Positions 16,834-24,787 of a DNA stretch of 64,000 nucleotides are shown here, piece after piece. This DNA comes from Solilutibacter silvestris (GTDB lineage Bacteria; Pseudomonadota; Gammaproteobacteria; Xanthomonadales; Xanthomonadaceae), in assembly GCF_002895945.1 (NCBI RefSeq), contig NZ_NPZB01000001.1:1600169-1664168 (forward strand). The letters run 5' to 3'. Position 1 is the first letter of the stretch. Every line of letters starts with the position of its first letter. Under the pieces are notes generated by a model. That model had not been told where the DNA came from. It did no database searches and worked only from the letters and a program-made list of their open reading frames with translations. A program made the position numbers and the translations under genes.

Positions 16834-17875
16834 AACCCGGCCTTGGACCACGACGGCGCATCCTGGGACGCGGCCTTGGCGATGCCGGCGCAGGGGCGTC
16901 GTGACTGTCGAGCGGGTCCGGGTGCTCAGAGATTTGTTCTTGGTCATCAGGCCTGTCAATGCGCCAAGGCGCATTGACTAGTGCTTCGTGCATTTCCATT
17001 AACTCATGGGTAGTGGGGAGCTGCTGGATGCTTCGAAAATGTGACAGAAATCGTTTTCGAAGTTGCTCAATATCTGCGCCCACGGACAAGAGCGTCATCG
17101 ACCGTTCGGTCATTATTCGTAGCATTCTCCGGACTCCTTCCAGCCACAAATTCACTATTTTTGTCTCTCGGTTCAGATCACCCGGTGTTGTACGAACACC
17201 GCGTCTCTCGAGCGTTGAAGCACGTGGGCCGAGATGAACCGTCGGCAGATCGGCGAGCGCGACGTCTCCGCCTTCCTCCATCGATTGACGTGCGTAGCTC
17301 CTGTGATCAATGCGAGATGAGGCTGTGCTGATCTCTAGAACTTTGTTGACGCGCAAAGCCCAGCGCTCGCGCCACTGTTCCACCAGTTCCTTGTCGTTCC
17401 ATTCTCGAGCTTTGTTGCCGAAGCCTTCATCATTGATATGGCGTAGCGTGAGCAGGATATGAGCATGCTCATTACGCCGGTCACCCCGATTGCCAGGAGC
17501 GTGCATGGCGATATCGGCCACCATTCCCTGGTCAACGAACTCATCAGTTGCGAATCCGATGAGCAACATACGGTGTTGCTCATGTGATAGCTCATGGGGT
17601 AATGCAACTTCAATCTCTCGACAGAGCTGGGCGTCTTTGCGCTTTTCTCTGGCTTCGACACCGTTCCATAAATTAGAACGGTCAAGCATCCATGAAGGGG
17701 CATATTCCGGGGTCAGGATAAAGGTCTCCCGGATGCCGATCTTACGCGTGAAGTCGTGTATTTCTCCAGTTCTCGCATCAGCAAGTCGCGTGCCTGAACG
17801 GTACGCAGCGGCAGCGGTAGCCGAGCGGCCACTGCTGCGCCCGATGACTTTGGCTGCTAGATGAAAGATTGCCAT
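16832..17875 (-). CDS. mobA: MobA/MobL-family (MobQ) relaxase
   Basis: 347-residue nicking enzyme for conjugative mobilization. MobQ motifs are present. Motif I is near the N-terminus (AKVIGRSSGRSATAAAAYRS), where the catalytic Tyr is the one in AAYRS. The metal-binding histidine motif III is NEHAHILLTLRHI near residue 140. The Pro/Arg-rich C-terminus replaces the primase domain of longer homologues. Its start lies 33 bp from an oriT of the RSF1010 type on the other side of the intergenic gap. Together they make the element mobilizable in trans by a helper conjugation system; no type IV secretion genes are seen. Confidence 0.9.
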   Translation of the reverse strand: MAIFHLAAKVIGRSSGRSATAAAAYRSGTRLADARTGEIHDFTRKIGIRETFILTPEYAPSWMLDRSNLWNGVEAREKRKDAQLCREIEVALPHELSHEQHRMLLIGFATDEFVDQGMVADIAMHAPGNRGDRRNEHAHILLTLRHINDEGFGNKAREWNDKELVEQWRERWALRVNKVLEISTASSRIDHRSYARQSMEEGGDVALADLPTVHLGPRASTLERRGVRTTPGDLNRETKIVNLWLEGVRRMLRIMTERSMTLLSVGADIEQLRKRFLSHFRSIQQLPTTHELMEMHEALVNAPWRIDRPDDQEQISEHPDPLDSHDAPAPASPRPRPRMRRRGPRPG

Positions 17876-17907
17876 GTTCTACGTTGCTCTGCCGCTAGCG
17901 GCCGCAC

Positions 17908-17937
17908 ACATCGCGTAGCGATGTATAAGTGCGCCCT
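17908..17937 (+). other. oriT: Origin of transfer (oriT), RSF1010/R1162-type core
   Basis: A perfect inverted repeat ACATCGC-GTA-GCGATGT (17908-17924) is followed one base later by TAAGTGCGCCCT (17926-17937). The same layout, a hairpin directly followed by TAAGTGCGCCCT, is the known nic region of R1162/RSF1010, cut by MobA-type relaxases. It lies 33 bp from the relaxase start. The exact nick position was not determined. Confidence 0.85.
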
Positions 17938-18132
17938 TTGCTAGCGCTTTGGTCATTGCCGATCTATCAGCTGAAATAAATTCTGGCAGCCTCGGCGTAC
18001 AAATGATTCCGCATCATTCCGCGCTGAATTATTTTTCTTGTGGAATTGGGTGTTCGGTTGTTTCATTGAACCCAAGTTGGAACAAACGCCTCGTCCTTGT
18101 TCGGGGCGCATGCGACAAACGGAGACAACCTA

Positions 18133-18429
18133 ATGCCGATTTCCGAAAACGAAAGAATAGCCGCGCTCATTTCCAGAAAGGAAGCGCTTGAGGCTCGTAT
18201 TCAGCGATTGAAGGCTCGCGATGCAAACGTGGATCGCAAAGCGCGTAGCCGTGCATTGCTTCTGCTCGGCGTGGCGGTGGAAAAACATTTGCAAGCGCAG
18301 CCCGCAGCAATGGGTCTAATTCGCCAAATGCTGTTGCAGCATTTGAAGGGTCGCGAACAGGCTGCGGTTGCGAGTTACCTGTTCGAAACGCGGACTGAGC
18401 ACCAACAAGCAGGTGGCGGCGCCTCCTGA
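18133..18429 (+). CDS. TraD-like small mobilization protein
   Basis: 98 residues: a coiled-coil stretch (IAALISRKEALEARIQRLKA), then a core RKARSRALLLLGVAVEKHL. The core matches the small conjugal-transfer TraD family of Agrobacterium-type and MobQ plasmids (pattern RKxRTRxLIxLGxxVEK). These sit beside relaxase genes and are thought to help the relaxosome. It is divergent from mobA with oriT between them. Start at 18133 has GGAGA upstream. Confidence 0.7.
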   Translation: MPISENERIAALISRKEALEARIQRLKARDANVDRKARSRALLLLGVAVEKHLQAQPAAMGLIRQMLLQHLKGREQAAVASYLFETRTEHQQAGGGAS

Positions 18430-19108
18430 TCGAGCCTGTTTGCATCATTATGAAGGGGTCGAATATGGTGCGTGTGCCAGGATATCTGCATCAGTAGGCC
18501 GGGCATTCATAATTAGGCCGCTTACGACCCCAGCGGACGCTGGTGACTCCCGGTCAAAATGGAAAATCGGCCAAAATGCCTGAGCTGGCTCTCAATAGCG
18601 AGTCTAGTTCGGCCACCGATTCAAAGACGTGGTGCGCGCCAGTCGTGCGGGGGGCGCTGTTTCGCGAAGGAATGGATAGGCTCCTAAAGCATGAAGTTGG
18701 GGGGGTCTCGACCGCACTACATGGCCGGGACCGGCCCGACCGACGCCTAGTCGAGCCAGCTGCTACCGCTAGATCGCCAGTATTCGGGGGGGTGCCCGCC
18801 AAGGCTCGCGCTGGGGACGCTTTACTGTGGGAAGCCGCCCGTTGCGGTGTCAATACCCGCTATCCCCGGGGCAGGCTAAACGAGCTGCGCATCGGCGACC
18901 GCCACGTGGTTCCATCGCCTTATTTGATGCCGCATGCCGGGCCGGGACAGAACGTGGGCTCGGGAGCCCGAGGCAGAAAACCGGCGACGATCCATCAGCC
19001 TGTCGCTGGGTTACCGGTCGGGCCAACTGATATCGATGTATAGGGTAAGGCCATTTGTAACGACTGGTCGGACGGCCCATATCGGGTTGGTCCCGACCGA
19101 GGTTTAGG
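18430..19108. other. 679-bp region without a supported gene, upstream of the ubiquitin-like operon
   Basis: An open frame (18543-19043) gives a 166-residue product without RBS or recognisable pattern, so I do not call it. The stretch holds several short GC-rich inverted motifs of the type GGGACCGGCCCGACC and GGTTGGTCCCGACCG, concentrated just before the sigma-like gene. These could be a regulatory region or a structured RNA. Confidence 0.4.
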
Positions 19109-19942
19109 GTGCCTACGAATATCAATCAGACCATTGAAATGCCTGCGGCACCACTTACGGGAGCGCTACCTTTGATCGAGCCACTGCGAAAACAAGATAA
19201 GAACGGCGCCCCATACAGTAGATTTTCCGACATCCAGAGCATGCTAATGACGCTGGATACTCTGCCGGACGCCGACATCGTGGCCCGGTGCAGGTTGGGC
19301 CGCGGAAACAGCGCCTTCGTGCCCATCGAGTGTGTGGTTCATATGTTGCGGCGCGGACTGCGTGCCAACAACGACGCGCTCACCAGTCCGCTGTTCACGG
19401 AGTTCCTTCAGCGCCTGCGCCGCCACATCCCCTTGCGTGAGGACAAAGAAAGCCACTTTCGCGTCCAGGTCTTCGAGCAGGTCCAGGATCGGCTGACCTC
19501 GCTTCTGGCCAAGGAATCCATCGAATACCAGGACAAACTCGACTTCTGCGAGATCCAGTTCGCCGGGGCGCTGGTACGACTCCTGCAAGATGCCCGAAAA
19601 AAGGCCACGAAGGATAAAAACCGCAAGGCTCCCTTGATGAACGAGGAAACCGGGGAGGTCGACGCGCAGGTCGATCAGGCTGCAGGTTCGTTCAACCCGT
19701 TCGACCCGGAAAATATATCCGAGGAAAAGTACCGGACGGTTCTCGATGAAGCGATGGAAGAGTTACCCGCCACGCAGAAAAGGATTCTCGAGATGCTGCG
19801 CAATAATATCCTCATTGACTCACAGGATCCGACCGTCCCGACTATTTCGAAGACCCTGGGGAAGTCGGAGAAGACCATTCGCAACCAGCGCGACAAGGCT
19901 ATCGCAGCCATCAAGGCGTTCGTGAACAAGGGAGAGCGATAA
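19109..19942 (+). CDS. Sigma-70-region-4-like regulator of the ubiquitin-like operon
   Basis: 277 residues from a GTG (GAGG upstream). The C-terminal 70 residues match sigma factor region 4: EELPATQKRILEMLRNNI, then PTISKTLGKSEKTIRNQRDK, a helix-turn-helix for the -35 element. A preceding helical part (ESHFRVQVFEQVQDRLTSLL) could stand for region 2 but is divergent. First gene of the cluster; its stop overlaps the next start as TAATG. It probably directs or controls transcription of the downstream conflict genes. Called sigma-like, not a proven sigma factor. Confidence 0.65.
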   Translation: MPTNINQTIEMPAAPLTGALPLIEPLRKQDKNGAPYSRFSDIQSMLMTLDTLPDADIVARCRLGRGNSAFVPIECVVHMLRRGLRANNDALTSPLFTEFLQRLRRHIPLREDKESHFRVQVFEQVQDRLTSLLAKESIEYQDKLDFCEIQFAGALVRLLQDARKKATKDKNRKAPLMNEETGEVDAQVDQAAGSFNPFDPENISEEKYRTVLDEAMEELPATQKRILEMLRNNILIDSQDPTVPTISKTLGKSEKTIRNQRDKAIAAIKAFVNKGER

Positions 19943-20523
19943 TGTTGGCCCGTAAAAACAACCTATCCCTAGAAGAGATCCTGGACTCCTTTGCAATGGA
20001 GCCAAATCCCAGTGGCGAAGTGTTGGGTCGCTATTTGGCCGACTTTCCTCAGTTTGCGGAGGACCTTGTCGATTTGTCCCAAGAGATGTTCCAGGTTGGC
20101 TTGGTGCAGGACCGGGAGCTTACGAGCCTGGACAGCAATCGGATCAGTTCGGCTTGGAGTGTGCTTCAAGCCAGTATCGGTCAACCTTTGGCCGACCCGC
20201 TTGCGAGCCTATCGCAGCAGGTCATGGGCGATCTTTCGGAGGTGCTGCAGGTCCCACGGCAAGTGATCCTGGCCTTTTGGGAAAGGCGAGTGCTGCCTGC
20301 GTCAGTGCCCCGTCAATTTCTCAACAGAATGGCGAGCGCTCTCGATGCGAGCGCACAATCGCTGATCGAGTCGCTCGCTCTTCCAAAGCAGGCACTCGCA
20401 CGCAGCCACAAGGCCGACGAAAAGCCGACATCTGACGCCGACAAGCAGGCATTTGAGCGGGTGCTTCGAGACGCAAAAGTGCCTGAGGATCAGATTGCTG
20501 CCCTTCTGACAGAAGGCGCTTGA
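19942..20523 (+). CDS. Unknown protein coupled to the sigma-like gene and the IrrE-UvrD gene
   Basis: 193 residues, mostly helical. An N-terminal motif EPNPSGEVLGRYLADFPQFA is followed by DLVDLSQEMFQ. The middle part resembles a short HTH region (LSEVLQVPRQVILAFWERRV is possible). The tail is DAKVPEDQIAALLTEGA. No family recognised. It starts within the stop of the sigma-like gene and ends one base before the GTG of the IrrE-UvrD gene, so the three are translated together. ImmA/IrrE peptidases often have a repressor as neighbour and substrate; this protein occupies that place, so it may be the regulated partner (inference). Confidence 0.6.
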   Translation: MLARKNNLSLEEILDSFAMEPNPSGEVLGRYLADFPQFAEDLVDLSQEMFQVGLVQDRELTSLDSNRISSAWSVLQASIGQPLADPLASLSQQVMGDLSEVLQVPRQVILAFWERRVLPASVPRQFLNRMASALDASAQSLIESLALPKQALARSHKADEKPTSDADKQAFERVLRDAKVPEDQIAALLTEGA

Positions 20524-20524
20524 T

Positions 20525-23500
20525 GTGGATGGGGTGGAGATAGGCCGACAAACTGCTCAAGCCCTCCATCTAGCGGCAGTTGCAGCCGGAGGCGATCCGT
20601 GGTCGCCTTTGGCCTTCGCGTTAGCCCAAGTAGAACGCGAGGGCCTGTCGGTTAATCCCGCCATGCCTGGCGCCGATATTTTGGACGGCGGTCTGGCCTG
20701 CTATATCCCCAAAGCCGGTCTAATCGTTTACGAAGATAGCGACACGGATTTTGATCGGGCGTTCCGGATCGCCCACGAGCTCGGGCATCTGCACCTTGGC
20801 GACAGTGAGGAGGAAGACTTCACCGGTCCGCCTTACGCGATCAACCCAGACAGGCCAGCCGAGGCCGCGCCGATAGGTGTCGAGCGCGTGATCGACTATG
20901 GGCGACGCCAGCGACGAGAGGTCCAAATGGACCTGTTTGCTCGTGAGTTTCTCTTGCCCCGGTCAGTTGCCAAGAAGCTCCATCTTGAAGACGGCATGAC
21001 CGCCGCTCAGATTGCCAGCAAGCTCGGTGCCCCAGTCGCCGTGGTTGCGCAGCAGCTCTTCGATGCTCTGTTGTTGCCACCGGTCGAGCTTCCCAGCGAC
21101 GGCAGTATCCCCGAGAAGCCGCTAAATGATCTCCAAGCGGCCGCCGCCAAGCACCAAGGCAGCGCCTTTCTGCTAGAAGCCGGGCCTGGCACTGGCAAGA
21201 CCAAGACCTTGGTAGGGCGGATCAAGCACCTGCTGAGTCAAGGCATAGACCCACGGCACATTCTGGTGCTGACCTTTTCCAACAAAGCTGCCGCTGAGAT
21301 TGTTGAACGCATTGCAGCGGTGGACGCAAAGGCGTCCGCGGCCATGTGGATAGGCACCTTTCACGCCTTTGGGTTGGATCTGCTCCGTAGGTTCTACGGC
21401 GAGCTCGATCTCCCAGCCGATGCCCGAATGCTTGATCGAACCGAAGCGGTCGAGCTCATCGAGAATGAGTTTCCTCGCCTGGGCCTGGTCCATTACCGCG
21501 ACATATACGATCCAACCAAGATTATCTCTGACCTTCTCGCCGCGATCTCGCGGGCGAAAGATGAAGTTGTATTTGCCGATGACTACGAGCGCTTGGCGAA
21601 GGAGATGCAGTCCTCTGCCAGCGAGGAAGAGCGCATCGCTGGTGACAAGGCCGCCGAGGTCGCACGCGTCTATCACACCTACGAGAAGCTCAAACGCAGC
21701 GTGCAGGCTGTGGATTTCGGCGACCTGGTGTCTTTGCCGGTCCGCCTATTGGAGGATAGCCAGGAGATTGCGCATGCGCTCAGGCAAGCCCACCAACATG
21801 TTCTTGTGGACGAATACCAAGATGTGAACCGAAGCAGCGTTAGATTGCTCAAAGCGCTATGCGGCGAAGGGCAGAACCTCTGGGTTGTCGGCGATGCGAA
21901 GCAATCCATTTACCGGTTTCGCGGCGCGTCCTCGGTCAGCATGGACCAATTCAATACTCATGACTTTCCGAATGGCGCGAGGGCACAGCTGAAGGAAAAC
22001 TACCGTTCGGTCCCGGAAATCGCAAGGACCTTCTCCCACTTCGCCTCAGCCATGAAAGCGGCGAGCGCCAAAAGCGAGGTCGAGTCCAACCAAGCGGAAA
22101 GCGGCCTCGTTCCTTCCATGCGGCGCGTCGATCGGAAGGTCGACCAGGTGGTGGCGCTTGCGGAGACCATCTTGGAGATGCGTTCTGCCGGCCACTCGTT
22201 CCGCGACCAGGCTGTGTTGTGCACGGGAAACGACAAGCTTTCTGACTTTGGTGAACAGCTGGAGCGGATGGGTATTCCCGTCCTATTTCTGGGCAGTCTC
22301 TTCGAGCGCCCTGAGGTTAAGGATCTGCTGGCCGTGCTTACCTTGTTGGTCGATCGGCGGGCGACGGGCTTGCTGCGAACTGCCTGCATACCCGATTTCG
22401 CAATGTCCTTGGAAGATGTAGTCGTAGTTTTGAACTACCTGCGCACCGCAGAGCATGCCCCAGGTGCCTGGCGAGAACTGCCCCCAGCCGTGGAAGGGCT
22501 TTCTGCGGCAGGTAGGGCCGCATTGGTGAGCTTGGACGCAGCATTGGCCGGCCTGGAGCGCGAAAGCGATCCGTGGGAAGCCATGTGCCAGTTCCTGCTT
22601 GGGCCTTCCAAGCTGGTGGCGCAGTTGGTTGCATCGGGCACGCCTGGCGATCGGGCCAAGGGTATAGCCGTCTGGCAACTGCTGAACTTCATGCGCGTGC
22701 AGCCGAAAGGGCAGGGCTTGCCCATCCAGCGACTGACCGACCGCATCCGCAGGTTGGTGCGCTTGGCCGATGAGCGTGACCTACGGCAATTGCCCGCTGC
22801 CGCTCGCAGCATCGACGCCGTGCGGCTCATGACCATTCATGGGGCCAAAGGACTTGAATTTGAAGTCGTCCATTTGCCAGGAATGAATCAGGGAGCCCTT
22901 CCGCGAACGGTGCCGCAAGGCCCATGTCCACCTCCGACGAACATGGTAGAGGGTGCTCATGGAGCAGCTGCGCAGTATCACAACGACGAGACGTTCAAGG
23001 AGCACGAGTGTCTTTTTTATGTCGGCCTATCCCGGGCGCGTGCACGGCTGTTCTTCTATGCGGTGAATTTCACAGACAGTAGCGGCGACCGAAAACCATC
23101 CAAGCGCGCGCAATCGCCCTTTATCGACCGCATTGCTGGCTTCATCAGCAACGAAGTTGTAACGCCTAAGACAGAAGCGCCTGCGGTCCCGGAAAGCATT
23201 CCTGTAGAACTGGTAACGGAGGGCGGGGTCGTTCTCGAAGGCTATCAGGTGGGCCGCTACGACCATGGGTGTGAACGCAATTATCTGTATGTTCATTTGT
23301 TGCAAGTGGGCGGAAAGTCCAAGGCAACCGCGTTCTTGCAGATGCATAACGCGGTGCGGAAAGGCTATCAATCGGTGGTGCAAGGGGGTGATGCGGACCT
23401 GGCGGCCATAACAGCCGCATTGAGAGAGTCGTTTGCCGCAAGCGGATTGGACCAGCACGGGTATGTCGAGGACTATCTGGCGTTGGCCAATGGCATGCTC

Positions 23501-23944
23501 GCTTCTTTCCTGGCCAGCCGCGCGGGTCGCTCGGCCGAAAAGCCGGTCGCCCTGACGCTTTCCTTTGGTGATGACAAGATTTTGGTAACGCCCGACGACG
23601 TCCTGTTGGAGTCAGACGGCCGCAAAACCTATCGCAAAGTGAGCACCGGAAAGACGCGCTCTGACGACGAAACCGACATCGGGGTCGCCTCGTTGCTGCT
23701 CGCTGCGCGAGCCATCGATCCATCAGCTCAGGTTGAGCTGGTTTACCTTTCGGATGGCAACAAACTGTTTTTGGATCGGTCGGCAAAGCAGTTGGATAAC
23801 AGTAAGCACAAGGTGCAAGGTGCGATTGGCCGCGTTCGCGCCGGTCGCTTTATGGCAAAGCCATCCAACTTTACCTGCCCCACCTGCCCAGCGTTTTTTC
23901 TGTGCGGCCCGCTACCGTTTGGGGCATTGCACAAATCGTTCTAG
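20525..23944 (+). CDS. ImmA/IrrE peptidase - UvrD-type helicase - RecB/Cas4-like fusion
   Basis: 1,139 residues from a GTG. Residues 1-190: ImmA/IrrE zinc peptidase with HELGH (84-88) in RIAHELGHLHLGD, and the downstream helix DLFAREFLLP. Residues about 195-890: superfamily 1A helicase with Walker A EAGPGTGKTKTLV (near 220), TFSNKAAAEI, GTFHAFG, Walker B VLVDEYQDVN, motif III GDAKQSIYRFRGA, motif IV ENYRSVPEIA, motif V MTIHGAKGLEFEVVHL, and motif VI YVGLSRARARLFF. Residues about 900-1139: RecB/Cas4/AddB-like nuclease fold with an iron-sulfur cysteine set, C916 in HGCERNYLY and C1118/C1121/C1127 in CPTCPAFFLC. The expected acidic-x-Lys nuclease motif is not clear (PDDVLLES, then YRKVSTGK), so the nuclease may be inactive. 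Confidence 0.85.
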   Translation: MDGVEIGRQTAQALHLAAVAAGGDPWSPLAFALAQVEREGLSVNPAMPGADILDGGLACYIPKAGLIVYEDSDTDFDRAFRIAHELGHLHLGDSEEEDFTGPPYAINPDRPAEAAPIGVERVIDYGRRQRREVQMDLFAREFLLPRSVAKKLHLEDGMTAAQIASKLGAPVAVVAQQLFDALLLPPVELPSDGSIPEKPLNDLQAAAAKHQGSAFLLEAGPGTGKTKTLVGRIKHLLSQGIDPRHILVLTFSNKAAAEIVERIAAVDAKASAAMWIGTFHAFGLDLLRRFYGELDLPADARMLDRTEAVELIENEFPRLGLVHYRDIYDPTKIISDLLAAISRAKDEVVFADDYERLAKEMQSSASEEERIAGDKAAEVARVYHTYEKLKRSVQAVDFGDLVSLPVRLLEDSQEIAHALRQAHQHVLVDEYQDVNRSSVRLLKALCGEGQNLWVVGDAKQSIYRFRGASSVSMDQFNTHDFPNGARAQLKENYRSVPEIARTFSHFASAMKAASAKSEVESNQAESGLVPSMRRVDRKVDQVVALAETILEMRSAGHSFRDQAVLCTGNDKLSDFGEQLERMGIPVLFLGSLFERPEVKDLLAVLTLLVDRRATGLLRTACIPDFAMSLEDVVVVLNYLRTAEHAPGAWRELPPAVEGLSAAGRAALVSLDAALAGLERESDPWEAMCQFLLGPSKLVAQLVASGTPGDRAKGIAVWQLLNFMRVQPKGQGLPIQRLTDRIRRLVRLADERDLRQLPAAARSIDAVRLMTIHGAKGLEFEVVHLPGMNQGALPRTVPQGPCPPPTNMVEGAHGAAAQYHNDETFKEHECLFYVGLSRARARLFFYAVNFTDSSGDRKPSKRAQSPFIDRIAGFISNEVVTPKTEAPAVPESIPVELVTEGGVVLEGYQVGRYDHGCERNYLYVHLLQVGGKSKATAFLQMHNAVRKGYQSVVQGGDADLAAITAALRESFAASGLDQHGYVEDYLALANGMLASFLASRAGRSAEKPVALTLSFGDDKILVTPDDVLLESDGRKTYRKVSTGKTRSDDETDIGVASLLLAARAIDPSAQVELVYLSDGNKLFLDRSAKQLDNSKHKVQGAIGRVRAGRFMAKPSNFTCPTCPAFFLCGPLPFGALHKSF

Positions 23945-23989
23945 GCTGTGTTACCGGTCGAGCAATGTCGCTTCGATTAATAGGTGAGA

Positions 23990-24006
23990 CCGAACAATTC
24001 GTTCGG
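23990..24006. promoter_or_regulatory. Inverted repeat upstream of the ubiquitin-like gene
   Basis: Perfect 6-bp inverted repeat CCGAAC-AATTC-GTTCGG, ending 26 bp before the multi-ubiquitin start, in the only real gap (87 bp) of the operon. Could be an operator for the second half of the operon. Confidence 0.4.
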
Positions 24007-24031
24007 CTAAATCTAAGAGGCGATACAAGAC

Positions 24032-24787
24032 ATGACTCCGAACGACCCGATTGATTTTGAAGACGTAGGCCAGGCCATCCGCGAGGACCGCGCTCTGCGC
24101 CCAGCCCCCCGTTACCGCATCCAGTTCGCTCAAGACGGGCTTGATTTCCGAGCCGTGGATGTCGAAAGCGCCATCCCTCTGGGCCAGCAGATCCTGGCCG
24201 CCGCAGGCCTGAGCATCGCCGGCGAGTTCAGCCTCTTTGCCATCCTGTCCACCGGAGACTTCGAGGACGTTCTCCTCAATGAACCGTTCGACTTGCGGGG
24301 AGCCGGTGCCGAGAAGTTCGTCGCTTTCCAATCTGATCGTGATTACAGGCTGATGGTCAACCAGGCTCAGATGAGCTGGGGCAAGCCCGCTATTTCCGGG
24401 CGCACGCTCTATCAGTTGAGTGAGGCCAAAGAAAACGAGGTGGTTCTTCTGGAAGTACCTGGCGGCGATGATCGGCTGATCGAAGATTCCGACCTCATCG
24501 ATTTGACCGCCGCTGGCGTGGAGCGCTTCTTCACGGCCCACAAGCCCCAGCACGCCATCCAGATTGTGGTCAACGGGCGCGAAGTTGAAGTTCCCCAAAG
24601 CCACCAGACCTTCGAGGACCTGGTCGCAATCGCCTACCCGGGCGAGCCCCCGATGCCCAATGTCACCTACAGCATGACCTATCGAAAGGTCGCTTCCGTC
24701 CCCCACAGCGGCGAACTCGCTGCGGGCGGCTTCATCGAGGTCAAGAACGGGAGCATCGTCAATGTCGGACGCACTGTTCAGTCGTAA
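24032..24787 (+). CDS. Multi-ubiquitin-like protein (three beta-grasp repeats)
   Basis: 251 residues with three ubiquitin-like repeats. Repeat 1 is about 27-103 (YRIQFAQDGLDFRAVDV, then GAGAEKFVAFQSD). Repeat 2 is about 104-172 (YRLMVNQAQMSWGKPAISG, then DLTAAGVERFFTAHKP). Repeat 3 is about 173-251 (HAIQIVVNGREVEVPQSHQT to the end). The pattern of an xxIxVNGxxxxxxxxxxS strand pair and DLxxxGVExF matches the bacterial multiubiquitin family, found with E1-like enzymes. The C-terminus is GSIVNVGRTVQS, without the diglycine of eukaryotic ubiquitin. Overlaps the E1-like gene by 26 bp, so expression is coupled. Proposed to be activated by the ThiF-like enzyme and attached to targets. Confidence 0.85.
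   Translation: MTPNDPIDFEDVGQAIREDRALRPAPRYRIQFAQDGLDFRAVDVESAIPLGQQILAAAGLSIAGEFSLFAILSTGDFEDVLLNEPFDLRGAGAEKFVAFQSDRDYRLMVNQAQMSWGKPAISGRTLYQLSEAKENEVVLLEVPGGDDRLIEDSDLIDLTAAGVERFFTAHKPQHAIQIVVNGREVEVPQSHQTFEDLVAIAYPGEPPMPNVTYSMTYRKVASVPHSGELAAGGFIEVKNGSIVNVGRTVQS

Noticed and set aside
18543..19043. 166-residue plus-strand open frame before the sigma-like gene
   Set aside because: No RBS, no recognisable pattern, odd composition; left as non-coding.
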